From: Paulownia fortunei
Lineage: Eukaryota > Streptophyta > Magnoliopsida > Lamiales > Paulowniaceae
DNA length: 64,000 bases
Assembly (NCBI GenBank): GCA_019321725.1
Contig: CM033116.1
Span: forward strand, 17,551,420-17,615,419
Reading direction: 5' to 3'
Shown here: piece after piece, positions 1 through 12,111 of the stretch
Numbering within the stretch: the first letter of the stretch is position 1
Layout: each line of letters opens with the position of its first letter
Position numbers and translations under genes: made by a program
Notes under the pieces: model-generated
Told to the model about the DNA's origin: nothing
The model's input: only the letters and a program-made list of their open reading frames with translations
The model's database searches: none

Positions 1-516
1 CGGCTTTTATTCATGCATTGATAGAAAAAGAGGAAACTAAGGATATCACGTATGACCTTGCACGCGACAGATTAATCAACTTTATACAGTTCAAACCGTG
101 TAGCATCCATCATTTCTCGAGCACGGAATTTTTGGAAAAACAGCTATTCTTGGACATATGGGCCTTTATTTTTTGGCTATTAAATCATACTCCATTATTA
201 CTTCTCAATCATAACACATAAGGATGCTTTTACAAGACTGAATCAGAGAAGATCCTGTAAAGAATTTGGGAATATTTTCAATATATGAAGCTGATTATTG
301 GACCAAAAATCAAGCTTGTCAAATTATAAAAAAAATAAAAATAAAAAAAGAGAGAGAAAAAAAGGAACCAATGGAAGTCCAATTCAAGTTATTTTTTTTT
401 TAGATTTTGTTTAATTCTATAGTTTCTTTTCTCTAAACTTATACTTTAACTTGGCTAATTTTTCTTTTAATCAGATTTGTTATTAAATCGGTTTTATTAT
501 TGTTTTATTGTTGGTC
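1..516. other. AT-rich intergenic sequence, no gene seen
   Basis: No reading frame here resembles a protein I recognise. The stretch is A/T-rich with short purine runs near 335-365. Its last bases lead directly into the 468-bp tandem array. Confidence 0.6.
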
Positions 517-1919
517 AATGGTTCAACCGAGTTGATCCGTTCAATCGTTGGTCCAATTAATCTAATAAAAATTAATTATATTTTTTTTATTATATTATGT
601 AAAATAATAATATAATAAATTAATTATTATGTATTATATTTTAAAGATAAAAAATAAATAACTAATTAAAAAAATATATAAACTCAAAATTCAAATAATC
701 ACACACATACACCAAGTTTAATGTTTTAAACTTTCTAAAAATAAAAATAAAAATAAAAAAAATAATTTGACTGGTTTGATGGATTTTGAGGAATTTTATT
801 GGATTTTGATCGATTGAACTGTAAAAATAATTTTTTTTTAAAATTAATTGAATTGTACCGCCCTCTGATTCACAGTCGATTAGTTGTACGAGATCCAATT
901 CGAAAAACATTACTTGTAAACTATCCAGTATACTTAAACAGGGTTTCCATATCTATGATATACTAATACATTTAATCATTTTAAATGGTTCAACCGAGTT
1001 GATCCGTTCAATCGTTGGTCCAATTAATCTAATAAAAATTAATTATATTTTTTTTATTATATTATGTAAAATAATAATGTAATAAATTAATTATTATGTA
1101 TTATATTTTAAAGATAAAAAATAAACAACTAATTAAAAAAATATATAAACTCAAAATTCATATAATCACACACATACACCAAGTTTAATGTTTTAAACTT
1201 TCTAAAAATAAAAATAAAAAATAAAAAAAAAGTAGTTTGACTGGTTTGATGGATTTTGAGGAATTTTATTGGATTTTGATCGATTGAACTGTAAAAATAA
1301 TTTTTTTTAAAATTAATTAAATTGTACCGCCCTCTGATTCACAGTCGATTAGTTGTACGAGATCCGATTCGGAAAACATTACTTGTAAACTATCCAGTAT
1401 ACTTAAACGTGGTTTCCATATCTATGATATACTAATACATTTAGTCATTTTAAATGGTTCAACTGAGTTGATCCGTTCAATCGTTGATCCAATTAATCTA
1501 ATAAAAATTAATTATATTTTTTTTATTATATTATGTAAAATAATAATATAATAAATTAATTATTATGTATTATATTTTAAAGATAAAAAATAAATAACTA
1601 ATTAAAAAAATATATAAACTCAAAATTCAAATAATCACACACATACACCAAGTTTAATGTTTTAAACTTTCTAAAAATAAAAATTAAAAATTAAAAAAAT
1701 AATTTGACTGGTTTGATGGATTTTTAGGAATTTTATTGGATTTTGATCGATTAAACTGTAAAAATAATATTTTTTAAAATTAATTGAATTGTACCACCCT
1801 CTGATTCACAGTCGATTAATTGTACGAGATCCGATTCGGAAAACATTACTTGTAAACTATCCAGTATACTTAAACGGGGTTTCCATATCTATGATATACT
1901 AATACATTTAGTCATTTTA
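517..1919. repeat. Tandem array, three copies of a ~468-bp unit
   Basis: Three head-to-tail copies start with the same words (AATGGTTCAAC) at 517, 984 and 1453, giving periods of 467 and 469 bp. Differences between copies are single substitutions and small length changes in poly-A runs. Each unit carries a relatively GC-rich core (ACCGCCCTCTGATTCACAG, or ACCACCC in the third copy) in an AT-rich background. The third copy's end runs into a second, shorter tandem repeat. No credible ORF is carried, so it looks like a small local satellite. Confidence 0.9.
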
Positions 1920-2134
1920 AATCGTTGAACTTAATTATTTTACTCAAAATTATTTACTAGATAAGATTAAAACAAAAAACAAATCTTGAAAAATTATCTG
2001 TTGTGGATCCATATCTATGATATACTAATACATTTAGTCATTTTAAATTGTTGAACTTAATTATTTTACTCAAAATTATTTACTAGATAAGATTAAAACA
2101 AAAAATAAATCTTGAAAAATTATCTTTTGTATCC
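1882..2134. repeat. Tandem repeat, two copies of a 126-bp unit
   Basis: The word TCCATATCTATGATATAC occurs at 1882 and 2008, and the following ~120 bp are nearly identical in both copies. The first ~38 bp of the unit is also the tail of the 468-bp unit, so the two arrays share a junction sequence. This suggests the short array grew from the end of the long one. Confidence 0.85.
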
Positions 2135-2741
2135 ACAACGGAATCCTCTATTTCAAATGGTGTTGCATTTTTTATTTTAAAATTATTAATATATGTAAAA
2201 TATAAAAATAATATCATCAATATACACTTGTGTAGTGGTGATATTAAAATAAAAAATAAAATACTATTTAAAATAAATGATCTAATTTGCTTACCGTATT
2301 CCCGGCTATCATGGCAATCATGGTTCTTCTCGTTTCTTTCTTAATACTCAGTTGACCCAAATATATCTTTTCCTTTGGACAATGGAAATATATAAGCATA
2401 TACATATCACCATCCTTTGAACACCCCCCCCCCCACCCCCTCCAGCCCACATTCTACAAGAAAGTAAAAGAAAATGTAGTTTTGTGTGGTTACAAAGGGC
2501 AGGCCAGCAGCAAACCTGGCCTGTTGCCTCCACTTGCTTTCATGCATGCCGGTGTTCCCCTGAGGGCCCCCACTATCAATTATTATTTTTAATTAAAACT
2601 ATAGGATAATCACATCATTTTTCTCCCAGCTTTTAGTATTTAAAATCATGGTATCTATTTCAGTAACTCTAAGTTTATAGTTTGCATGGTACAGAGAGAA
2701 ACCTCACAGGAATCTGTTAAATGTGTCCCCAAACTTTCCCC
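2135..2741. other. Intergenic region upstream of the OVATE gene
   Basis: This is the upstream flank of the OVATE family gene. It holds a run of about a dozen C near 2425-2436. GC content rises towards the gene. No other coding sequence is supported. Confidence 0.5.
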
Positions 2742-2749
2742 TATAAAAA
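2742..2749 (+). promoter_or_regulatory. TATA box of the OVATE family gene
   Basis: TATAAAAA lies 86 bp upstream of the start codon at 2828, a normal spacing for a plant core promoter with a short leader. Transcription would be expected to start about 30 bp downstream, near 2775. The start site itself is inferred. Confidence 0.7.
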
Positions 2750-2827
2750 CTCCTCATAAATATATATCAATCAATCTTCTTGATTTTCATTCTTAGGAAT
2801 AAACTCCCAAATTCACAATCTTGATCA

Positions 2828-3955
2828 ATGGGAAATTACAGGTTCAGGTTGTCAGATATGATGCCAAATGCCTGGTTTTACAAGCTGAGAGACATGAGCA
2901 AAGCCAGAAACCAGAACCCTTCTCATCCCATCAAGAAAAAGCTGCCCTCTCCAACCCAAAAGCCAAGAAAATCCTTCTACCACACCACAGAATCCATCAG
3001 GGTGGACAGGCTCTATAGTTCACCCAAGAATCCAAAGTCCTTTGACACTCATTTTCCTTGTGATCCTCCTAGAAAATCGTCCAAGAAACGTGCGAAGCGA
3101 AAGACCATATACATGCCCTCTCCAAGACAAATCACCCCTTCTGTTCCAGCTGATTGCATATTCCAGGAGCCTGACAATCCTGTCTGGCTTAAGCCTGGAA
3201 AAGTTCAGGTTCAGGACTATTTCGAGTCCCCTGTCGATGGCCCTACTTCTCCTGAGCAGGATTTTCTGGATTCCTCCCTGTCAGAATTCGAGTACTCTAA
3301 TTCTTTTGATGGCCCTCATCTGCCCATGAATGAAGGGCTCGCGTCGTGGTCGAGTTCTTGCAGTTGTAAACTAAGTTCTTCTGCCACTGACATCATCATC
3401 GACGTGGACGAAGTGTCGTATGGCGCCATAAACATCGACAGGGCAGCAGAATTCGATATGATATCAGAGCCAGAACTTCCTCCAATTGTGACCAAGCCGG
3501 CGAAACACATTCCCCCGGAAGAATCTCCAAAGTTAAAGAACTCATCTGCCAAATTTCCCACAGAAAACAGCACCCGGCCAAAGAAAAACACGAGAACTAC
3601 AACAAGTCCTGGCACACGGAAATCTGTTTCCCGTTCCGGGGGAGTGAAGATTCGGGGCAATGGGCCTAAACTTGCAAGCAAGAAAATCGAAACCCGTGGC
3701 CGGAGAAGTGTGAAACGTGAAAAGAAGGGGTTGTTTTACTCTGAGAGCTTTGCTATAGTGAAGGCATCTATTGATCCTGAAAGGGATTTCAGGGACTCAA
3801 TGATGGAAATGATTGTGGAGAACAATATCAGGGCATCAAAAGACCTGGAAGACCTTCTTGCTTGTTACCTTTCATTGAATTCAAATCAGTATCATGACCT
3901 TATTATCAAGGCCTTTGAGCAAATCTGGTTCAACATGCCTGAACCTCATTTTTAG
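2828..3955 (+). CDS. OVATE family protein (transcriptional repressor)
   Basis: An intronless 375-aa ORF. Residues 1-30 carry the conserved N-terminal motif of one OFP subgroup (starting MGNYRFRLSDMMPNAWFYKL). The middle is long, basic and Ser/Pro-rich, including a KKRAKRK stretch near residues 87-93 that could be a nuclear localisation signal. The C-terminus (about 305-372) is the OVATE domain: a SFAIVKAS start, a DPERDFRDSM segment and an LLACYLSLNS segment. OVATE proteins are plant nuclear repressors that bind TALE homeodomain proteins and TRM proteins and affect organ shape and secondary wall growth; these roles are family knowledge, not read here. The start is supported by the motif beginning at Met1 and by the TATA box upstream. 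Length and single-exon structure are normal for the family. The exact paralogue (OFP1- to OFP5-like) cannot be fixed. Confidence 0.95.
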   Translation: MGNYRFRLSDMMPNAWFYKLRDMSKARNQNPSHPIKKKLPSPTQKPRKSFYHTTESIRVDRLYSSPKNPKSFDTHFPCDPPRKSSKKRAKRKTIYMPSPRQITPSVPADCIFQEPDNPVWLKPGKVQVQDYFESPVDGPTSPEQDFLDSSLSEFEYSNSFDGPHLPMNEGLASWSSSCSCKLSSSATDIIIDVDEVSYGAINIDRAAEFDMISEPELPPIVTKPAKHIPPEESPKLKNSSAKFPTENSTRPKKNTRTTTSPGTRKSVSRSGGVKIRGNGPKLASKKIETRGRRSVKREKKGLFYSESFAIVKASIDPERDFRDSMMEMIVENNIRASKDLEDLLACYLSLNSNQYHDLIIKAFEQIWFNMPEPHF

Positions 3956-6766
3956 TTATAAATATTCATCTTTTATTTTGAGTTTATAAATAATTATTTT
4001 ATCTGTGTAATTATAGAAATGTAACTACTTAATAGAACAAAAAAAGCTTTAACCCACATTTATATATTTCTTTCTGATGTGTTTTTACCTTGTTTTTTCC
4101 TCTATATTTACATTTGTAGGGGTGGTTTTCTGTTGTCAGTAGTTACTTCTGCCTTCTTGTTATAGCCAGTGGGAATTTTAGGTCAGTGAATCATAAAGAA
4201 TGCATGAATCTAGCTTTCCTTAGAATTTCAGAACTTGCCATTTACATACAAGTAATTCTCCCCTATGAACATATGCCACAGACTTTTCATCTTCATTCAC
4301 TCATTCTTTACCTTTTCTTCTCCTCTTCTGTCTACATAAATGTACAATTCATTTTGCTTATCTGGTGTGAGGCTAAGGTTTTAAAATTCTAGAGATTTTG
4401 GCTAGTATTTCATAATAAATTATTGGTAATTATTGAAGGTAAATTGTTGATTAATAATTTTTATTGATATTTATGATGAAATGATATACGCCTCAAAAAC
4501 AAATTAAAAAAAATAATTATGAAGAAGGGAATATTTTGATCTCTAGTACTCTGTTTTCAGAAGACTTCTTTTATTACATATATTCTTTCTGACAGGTCTG
4601 AAGATCCTGGGAGTCAACAGAAAAAAAGAAAGAAAGAAAAACAGTTGAAAAAAAGAAAGAAAGAAAAACAGTTGTTCCTCTTCTGTTCTTTCATTTCCTT
4701 TTTCTTCCCTTTAAGTTTTGATTTTTTTTTTTCAAATTCTTGATATCACTATGAATAAGAAGGTCCACAATTTTCACACAGTGCAAACACAAATATTTGT
4801 AGATAAGGGGAGGTAGGCCAAAGTAAAGCCACTTTTGAGTTGTTGTCCAAAGTGAAAGTATAATCATTCAGTCGAAGGGGCTTTAGCTGTTCATGCACAA
4901 AAAGAATGACCCCTTTTCCATTTATAAATTGAAGAAATTTCATTGAGATTGTTTATTGCATATTCATCATATTTCGCATGCCATAAATCACCAACATTTG
5001 TCCATTGTAAGATTTGGGGGAAGAATTTTGAGGGTTACCACCACATTAATGTGAAATTCTTGAATTGATCTGTGCAATATTCTCGATTTATTTAATAATA
5101 CTAAGTTATAAAGATGTAAGAGTTTCTTAATTCATTCAATAATCAATAGTGGATCCAAACAATAATAACACTTCAAGAATGAAATTATTATGGTGTAAAG
5201 ATTTTTAGTTCTGATTTCCTCTCTTGCAAAATATGTTTTACTTCTTGTAAGGAAGAATTTTTGGGCCTCTTGTAGCGGCTTACACAAAAAAAAAAATAAA
5301 TAAATAACTGTATCATCGATTGGTAATAATCATTTTTTGTTCATACAAATTTCATTTTGTGTGAGTGATAGAGATGACCAATTGGAACCTAAAGTTACAT
5401 AAAATCATCTATATATTAGTATGAATTGAAAAATAAATTAATTTATTCAAATTTGATTCGAGAACAATAGGTAAAAACTCACTTAAGTTAAGCTCAATTA
5501 TGTTAAGCAAATCATGTTAAACTTTTAATACCTTTTTTTATTTGGGTTTGTTGCATATGTAAACTTATTTAAACTCGATTCATTTCACAACTTAATTAAA
5601 TTCAATAAGTTTTACATTTGATAACAACTTCAAATAAATGTTAAATAGTATCATTTTTCTCCCGACTCTATTCGATTTACTTACACTATCTATTTTATCC
5701 GCATCGAAATTAAAAAAAAATACTTATGAAAAACCATACCACTGAATCAGTGTGACAGAAATGTAGGAAATTATTCATATAAGTGTTTGTTGAGAGGTTG
5801 GTTGGGTACAGTATGATGGGGTGAGTCAAAATCCTGAGCATGAACCCGCAGGTTCTGGTTTGTCTGTGTGAGGCCACCGCCGTCGCATGGAATATATGAA
5901 ATAATTATTTGCATACGTAAAAGAGTAGTGATTGTTGAGAGGTCTTTAACTAACTTAATCACCGATTGCGGTTCTCACAAGTCATTTCTATTTATTTCTT
6001 TTAAGCCCTTCCATGAAACATGCAATTCTCATCAATAATTAAGGCCCCATCTACCTAGTTTTCACCAAAAAATCAAAAAAGAAAAGAAAAAAAAAAAAAA
6101 AAAAAAATAAAAAATAAAAAATGGGATAAACGAAGCTTAGAACAGCCAGCAAGAAATCAGACTGAAGTTTCTCCACTATAATTTTGATGACTCTGCATTT
6201 TTGTGTGATAATTTGTGGGAGACTTGGATATTAATATATGATTATTATTATGAGATGAAGTTATTAAGTTTGATTTGATCATTTTCAACCTAACCTCAAA
6301 TCAATATATTGATTTGAATACAAGATAGCCAAGTACATAGAGTTGGATTAGGATTGCATAAGTTAGTACCATAAAGATAATGGACACATCATTTATCCAA
6401 TTTGATTTGACATAAGATTTTAAATGAGAATTAAAAAAAAAATGAGTGTGTTTATAACATTATCCTTGAAAATAATGATTCACAGTTCCTGTTGTCATAC
6501 CATTTATCTACTTAAAGAGAGTATTTATTTAAAATATATTTTAAAAAATAAAATTTTATTTTATAATAAAACTTGAGCTTTAACATTAATCCTCAAACTA
6601 AACTTGAGCTTTAAGAATAATAACCTTATATATTCTTCTTTCGTAAATAAATGCTCATTTTATTTTAAATTGGGCTTGAGCCGACATAAACTCAACTCCG
6701 TAGTAAATATTAAAAAAGTTGCAACATTAAAACTCCGTAGTAAATAAATATTTAAAAGAATCTTTC
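3956..6766. other. Intergenic AT-rich region downstream of the OVATE gene
   Basis: The 3' flank and intergenic DNA contain no recognisable gene. A 33-bp purine-rich unit ending in ACAGTTG is repeated twice at about 4619-4672. A poly-A tract lies at about 6084-6107. A relatively GC-rich patch at 5800-5890 interrupts the AT-rich background without a recognisable identity. Confidence 0.5.
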
Positions 6767-7285
6767 AAAAAACAAAAAGAGTAGGAAACCTTAAATATTT
6801 GAATCCGTAATAAGATATATTCAAATAAAAAGTTAAATAAATCGCTTTTGCTCTAAGCACGAAGAACTGCGTTGGTTACCTCAGAGAGAGGCTGGGGGCC
6901 GGGGAAAATAAGACACAAAAATATAAGAAAAAGATAAAATAAATTAATTCTTTATTATTCAAAAAAACAATTAACTTCTTGAGATTTGATTCAGTGTGTC
7001 TCGAATCCAATCAATCACATAACATTAAATTTGTTGTGTGATTGAATTAGTTTCAACCAAATCAGATCCTGACTATAATATCCCAAGAAATGTTTTACTT
7101 CTTTTTAGTGATATTGTAAGCCTATGCATATTTAAATATTAGTAAAGGCAGAATAATTTAAAGCATGATTGGTCAAGCAAAGACATAAAAAAATTAATCA
7201 AGGTTAAACAAATAAAATATATATAAAAGAAGAGAGACATTTGAAAAAAAAAAAAAAACAAAAAACAAAAAGAGTAGGAAACCTT
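6767..7285. repeat. 27-bp direct repeats flanking ~470 bp
   Basis: The word ending AAAGAGTAGGAAACCTT, preceded by the same A-rich bases, occurs near 6767-6793 and again near 7259-7285. The ~470 bp between has no ORF I recognise. The repeats are too long for a target-site duplication, so a local duplication with divergence or a recombination footprint is more likely. Confidence 0.5.
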
Positions 7286-7465
7286 TCACATGGACATTTG
7301 CCAATTTTATTGCTAGTTCCATATGTACGAAATGGAGCAGACAAAGATAGGATGGCTGCCCAACTGCCCGTAATTCTGCACTTGACAAGTCCACATTTGC
7401 ACCACCAGAATTGTGATTCTCGACTTTAAGGTTGTTTGCCTAGGTTTACATGAAAAAACAAAGAT

Positions 7466-7500
7466 GGGGGGGGGGGGGGGGGGGGGGGCGGGGGGCGGGG
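7466..7500 (+). repeat. Long poly-G tract
   Basis: An almost pure G run of about 33 bases, broken by two C, then GGGG. It is isolated in a very AT-rich region. Such a run can form G-quadruplexes, and its exact length is often unreliable in assemblies. Confidence 0.85.
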
Positions 7501-7978
7501 CATCTTACAAATTCTTAGAGATAATTTGGACTTTATTCTATTGATTGCCCCTTCTTGGTTAGTAAGGTTTTATTTCTATTTTTGAAAATTTCATTATTCT
7601 GGTTACAATTTTAATTTAGATATTTTCTTATTCTTTCTTATCTCCAGTTTTTTAATTTTTGATAGAAATTAATTGAAGAATGTTTTCAATATATTGACGA
7701 CTTGTTCGTATTTCAAATCGAAGCCCACCTTCATATTGTAAAAGTTCTGAAGATTTTGACGATTTATCCCCAACTCGAATCCGTACCACATCATCTATAA
7801 TAAATCTTACTTGGAAATAAACTATCTTTTTGTTTGAATAAAACAACTTCTTAGAATTTATAAGATGCTTTTAATTATTTACTTCATGAAAAAAGATTTT
7901 TTTTTATATCTAACAAACTCATGAAATCATTTTCATTCCAAAAAATCAATTCCACTAATTTTTCATTCAAAAAACTCC

Positions 7979-8068
7979 CAACTATTAACAGTTACCTTGA
8001 AATTACCCTTTTAACTATTAACTGTTAACTTGAAATTACCCTTTTAACTATTAACTGTTATTTACCCT
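7979..8068. repeat. Short tandem repeat of ~34 bp, about 2.5 copies
   Basis: The phrase TAACTATTAACTGTTAACTTG followed by AAATTACCC recurs with a period near 34 bp. It is non-coding. Confidence 0.7.
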
Positions 8069-8734
8069 TGAACTTCTTAAATTAAGAAATTCTTCATTCT
8101 TTGATATTCAATTTTAAAATTAGCTTTCTTTTAAGTGTATTCATTTATTTGTAGTAAAAAAAATTCAAAACTTAATTTATGAACTTCGTAAAAATTTTAA
8201 TCACTTTGTTTAGTTCCTTCAATTATAAAAATTAAAATTGTCTCTACCGTAATTTATATATCTAAAAGTTCAAGAAAATAACTCTCTTCAAAAATTTAAT
8301 TTATTAAAATTAAAATCATCATTGATATAAATCAATTTGAACAACTAAAAAAAATTATAAAAATATCAATTGATTAAGTTTCTTAATCCCATTTGTTTTA
8401 TTTTAAAGAATTCATAAGGTTTTAAATTCTCATTTTAGCACTTAAAAAATGTTCTTATGATAAAAGTGATTAATTTTTTTTTCTTAATATTAATATGATT
8501 ATGTATGCTCCTAAAAATATTGTACTTGAAATTCTAAATTGAAAAAAAGGAAAAGACGAGAAGGCTTTAATAAAAGGTTGGACATCATAATTGAGGTAGG
8601 ATCCACCTCAAAGTTTTTAAAGACATAAATTTAATGGACATGCAAAATTAGAATTACTCTGCTGTTAATATGTCTACTAACTAATTTACAAATTGACATA
8701 GCATGCTATACAACATAATTAATGGCCATTTGCA

Positions 8735-8784
8735 TTACACACACACATACACATATATATATATATATGTGTGTGTGTGTGTAA
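8735..8784. repeat. Palindromic compound microsatellite (AC)n(AT)n(GT)n
   Basis: The tract begins TTACACACAC, passes through an AT core and ends GTGTGTGTAA, so the 50 bp is nearly its own reverse complement. It could extrude as a cruciform. Confidence 0.85.
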
Positions 8785-11700
8785 TACTATATAATAACAA
8801 AATTTATGACTTTAATTTGTTTATTTTATTGGATTTTTACATGATTGTAACGAATTATAACTCAAGCTATCATAATGTTTTGACTATGAGTCTAGGAATT
8901 CTAGTAAAGAAACTGAAATTATTAAAAACTAAATCAATAATATATAACTATTTTAATCTTATTTTCCCTCTCAAACAAAATATATATCACTTTTCGAAAA
9001 TAGAGTTAGCAACTAGATAAGTTTATCTAAAATCAAAATCTGTCTCGTCATGATTTTTAAGGATTTGGACACCCCTCGAACCCAAACTCAATGGGTTGGA
9101 CCTGTTAAATTTATTTTATAATTTTTTAAAAAAATAAAGACATAATTTTTAAAAGTAATACAACTAAAACTTTTTTATTAAAAAATAATATTACATAAAC
9201 ATGTATATAATAAGTTCAAGAATAATTAAGAAAAATAAATAAGCCAAGGTCGGTGCGGGAATCCATTCCAAAACTCATTTATAATTTTAAAAATTCATCC
9301 CATGCTAGTGAGCTCGAGTTTAAACCCATGCCATTATTATATCTATTTGTGAATATTTTATATGTAGTTTGCATTAGATCTAATTTCCTTCATGTTTTCT
9401 TTAAAATCATATAAAAGGAAAAAAAGATATTATATTTTTGATATTTTTTCACTAAAATTCAAGATGAACGAGTAGCTGATGGAGACCATATAATTAAGCA
9501 GTAGAGATTATGTCGAATTTGCTACTAAAAATTTGCAGACAAGTTCAAATAATTTGATGTGGCAGCAATCAGACACAGGTGAAAAAACCAATTTTGATGG
9601 TTGGCAGCTAAAACCTCAATTTCAAGTCCAAAAAAGGGGCAGACAAAAGTTGGAGGAATCTCAATTATTAACATCAAAATCTCCAATTTTCCATCATCTT
9701 TTGATGAATGATTGTGGAAAAGAAAGCCGTCCTATTCACTGAGAAGACAAGAACTCAGAACAAGTTTCCAATAAACACTTCTTTGCTTTATGATTCATAA
9801 CTTTGGAAAAAGTAAAAAAAAAATAAAAAAAAATAAAAAAAAATAAAATAACAAGTGCTATAGGAATTGCTTCCCTTGATATGTAACATTTCATAAAATT
9901 TGAAAAATAGTACAATTTGTTTAAACCACACCATATGGTACTATTATTGTCGATTTATTATAGAAATTGTGACTCAAAAATTTAAATTAAAATCGCAACA
10001 CATAAATGGTTTGATGACGATTTGGGATTCATCTAAACCGACCCATGATGTCCACATATGTATGTTTTTTTTGTAAGCTTAGTTTTATTACTTTCATTGC
10101 TGACTGAATGAGTGGAGATCAATTTAAAGAAACAGACAATAAATCCTAACCACCTCTCAGCCTCCCACTCTTATTGCCTATCAAGGGTCAAGCTCTTAGC
10201 CTCCTCTTATTATTTACCAACTTATCTCTTCAGTTATTCTCAAACTTTGAAGACAATATTTAACACTTTTTTTTTCAATGTTTATTATAGTTTTTCTCTT
10301 ACATTTTCATTTAATTTTGATTTTTTAAGGTTTTGGTATCTAACTTCTTAGTAGGTTCAATTTAAAATTGCAAGTAGTTTGATTGATTGTTATTGAGTTT
10401 TTGTACAATGAACTTGGAGTTCAATGGAGTGAATCAAGTATTCATAGTTCCATCCTTTTTTCTATTTTTTTCCCTCTTTTTTTTTTTATATATAATTTTG
10501 TGTCAAAACATATGTATATACATATTTGGTTGCAGAATACATTGCAGAAAAAATTGGGAAAACTATTTTGATTAAGAGATAGATATTTGGGGAAAACAAG
10601 AAGCTCGTTATAATAAATTGACAAGACTTAATTTCAAATAACCTAGATGGGAAGAAACTTTTCATGATTTTGTATTAAGATGAGAGGCATTAATATCTTA
10701 AATTATGGAAACTTTTTTTGGGTTATGGACCACTATATTAGAAGCTTTAAATTGCTTGAGGTATAGTTGGAGTGTTCTTTTTTGTGAATTTTCACTACAT
10801 TTGGTTTGGTATAATTTGTGCTTGCGAAAAAGTTCTATCTGCCTCTTGTTATAGGGTAATGAAAAGAAAGAATGAAAGATTAGATTAAATTGAATGATCT
10901 ACATAGTTTTTATCTTTCAACCCATTATGGAAATTAAAAATTAAAGAAAATTGGGTTTTATGACCTCATTTAATATTTTAGTGTCACTTTAAATGTTTTG
11001 TTAATATCATGAAAAAATATTTTTTGGCTTTTACTTGATTGGTTAAAATCGTCAAACCGTCTTAAATCATATTTTTGATTTTCCTTAATGGAACTGCAAT
11101 TTGAAATTAATATTTGAAAAATCTACGCATGCAATTCAATTTTAAACTAATTAAAAAGAAAATAGAAATTGCACAATGGTACCCCCAACATTGTCCACAA
11201 ATTAGAAAAGGAAATTGTAATGAATCAAAATTGATGTAGAGCAAGAGGCGGATGCATTTTGCGATTGTCTGGACCGACAAAAATCCAAACATAAGTGAAT
11301 CATTTGTGTGGTTTGAGGTTTTCATATCAGGGTATTTTTTGGTCAAAGTTTCATAATTAATTGAGGCGATCGAATTTTAGATCTATTCAATCTAAGTTAA
11401 GATTCTATTGTTTTTCATTATTTGTATTCAGAATAAATCTGGGTTTCACATAATTTTATTTGATGCTTGAATACAGAGTACTAAATCCTTTAAAACTTAT
11501 CGCTTCCGTTCTGTAGAAGTCCCACGAATTGGAGGGAAAATTGAATCTGGAAATAAGTCTTGAGAATGCAAAAGAAGTATGATGATCATGTAGAAGAAAT
11601 GATGTTGCTAAAACAGAAAGAGGCATGCAGTATCACAAGTTCAATCCCCTGCATTATAAGCCAAGATAGATTGACAAAGCCGTAGATTCACATGCAAAAA

Positions 11701-11900
11701 TGGAAATAGGAGATTCATAAAGCTACAGTCCAAGAAGAGCTAACATTAGCTATCAAAAAGATGAGGAGGCATTGAACGATGGTCGTTCCATCGTTCCATT
11801 ATACCACAGGGAAAAAGCAGAAAGAATATGTGTTGTTTTAGCTCTCAACAGAATAAGTACTCAACAACAATATGCTACATAAAATTCGAATGTGAAGGAT
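8785..11900. other. Intergenic region, no gene seen
   Basis: AT-rich DNA with short, low-complexity open frames only. About 9046-9330 has a layout (TTTTTAAGGA, then CC-containing words, then A/T runs) resembling 62813-63020, possibly a diverged dispersed repeat. The last few hundred bases before 12112 would contain the 3' UTR of the WNK gene, whose end I cannot place. Confidence 0.45.
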
Positions 11901-12111
11901 GGTAATTCACTGTATACGTTTGCTACTCACTGGGGCCAATGTTATGAGAGTTCTGAAGATTGGCTGGTGACAAAAAGAGTCATACTTACAGTACCCAACA
12001 AGGAGTATTGCGCGATGCATTTTGCTGCACAACTCGTTTATTTGTATTTACATCTATAACTTGTGACTGTTCGAAAACTTTACAAAGCATTTTCCCTGAA
12101 GAGAAGAAATA

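Noticed and set aside
3316..3681. Minus-strand ORF of 121 codons
   Set aside because: Antisense shadow of the OVATE family gene, with no independent support.
8703..9020. Plus-strand ORF of 105 codons
   Set aside because: It runs through a palindromic microsatellite and low-complexity A/T sequence.
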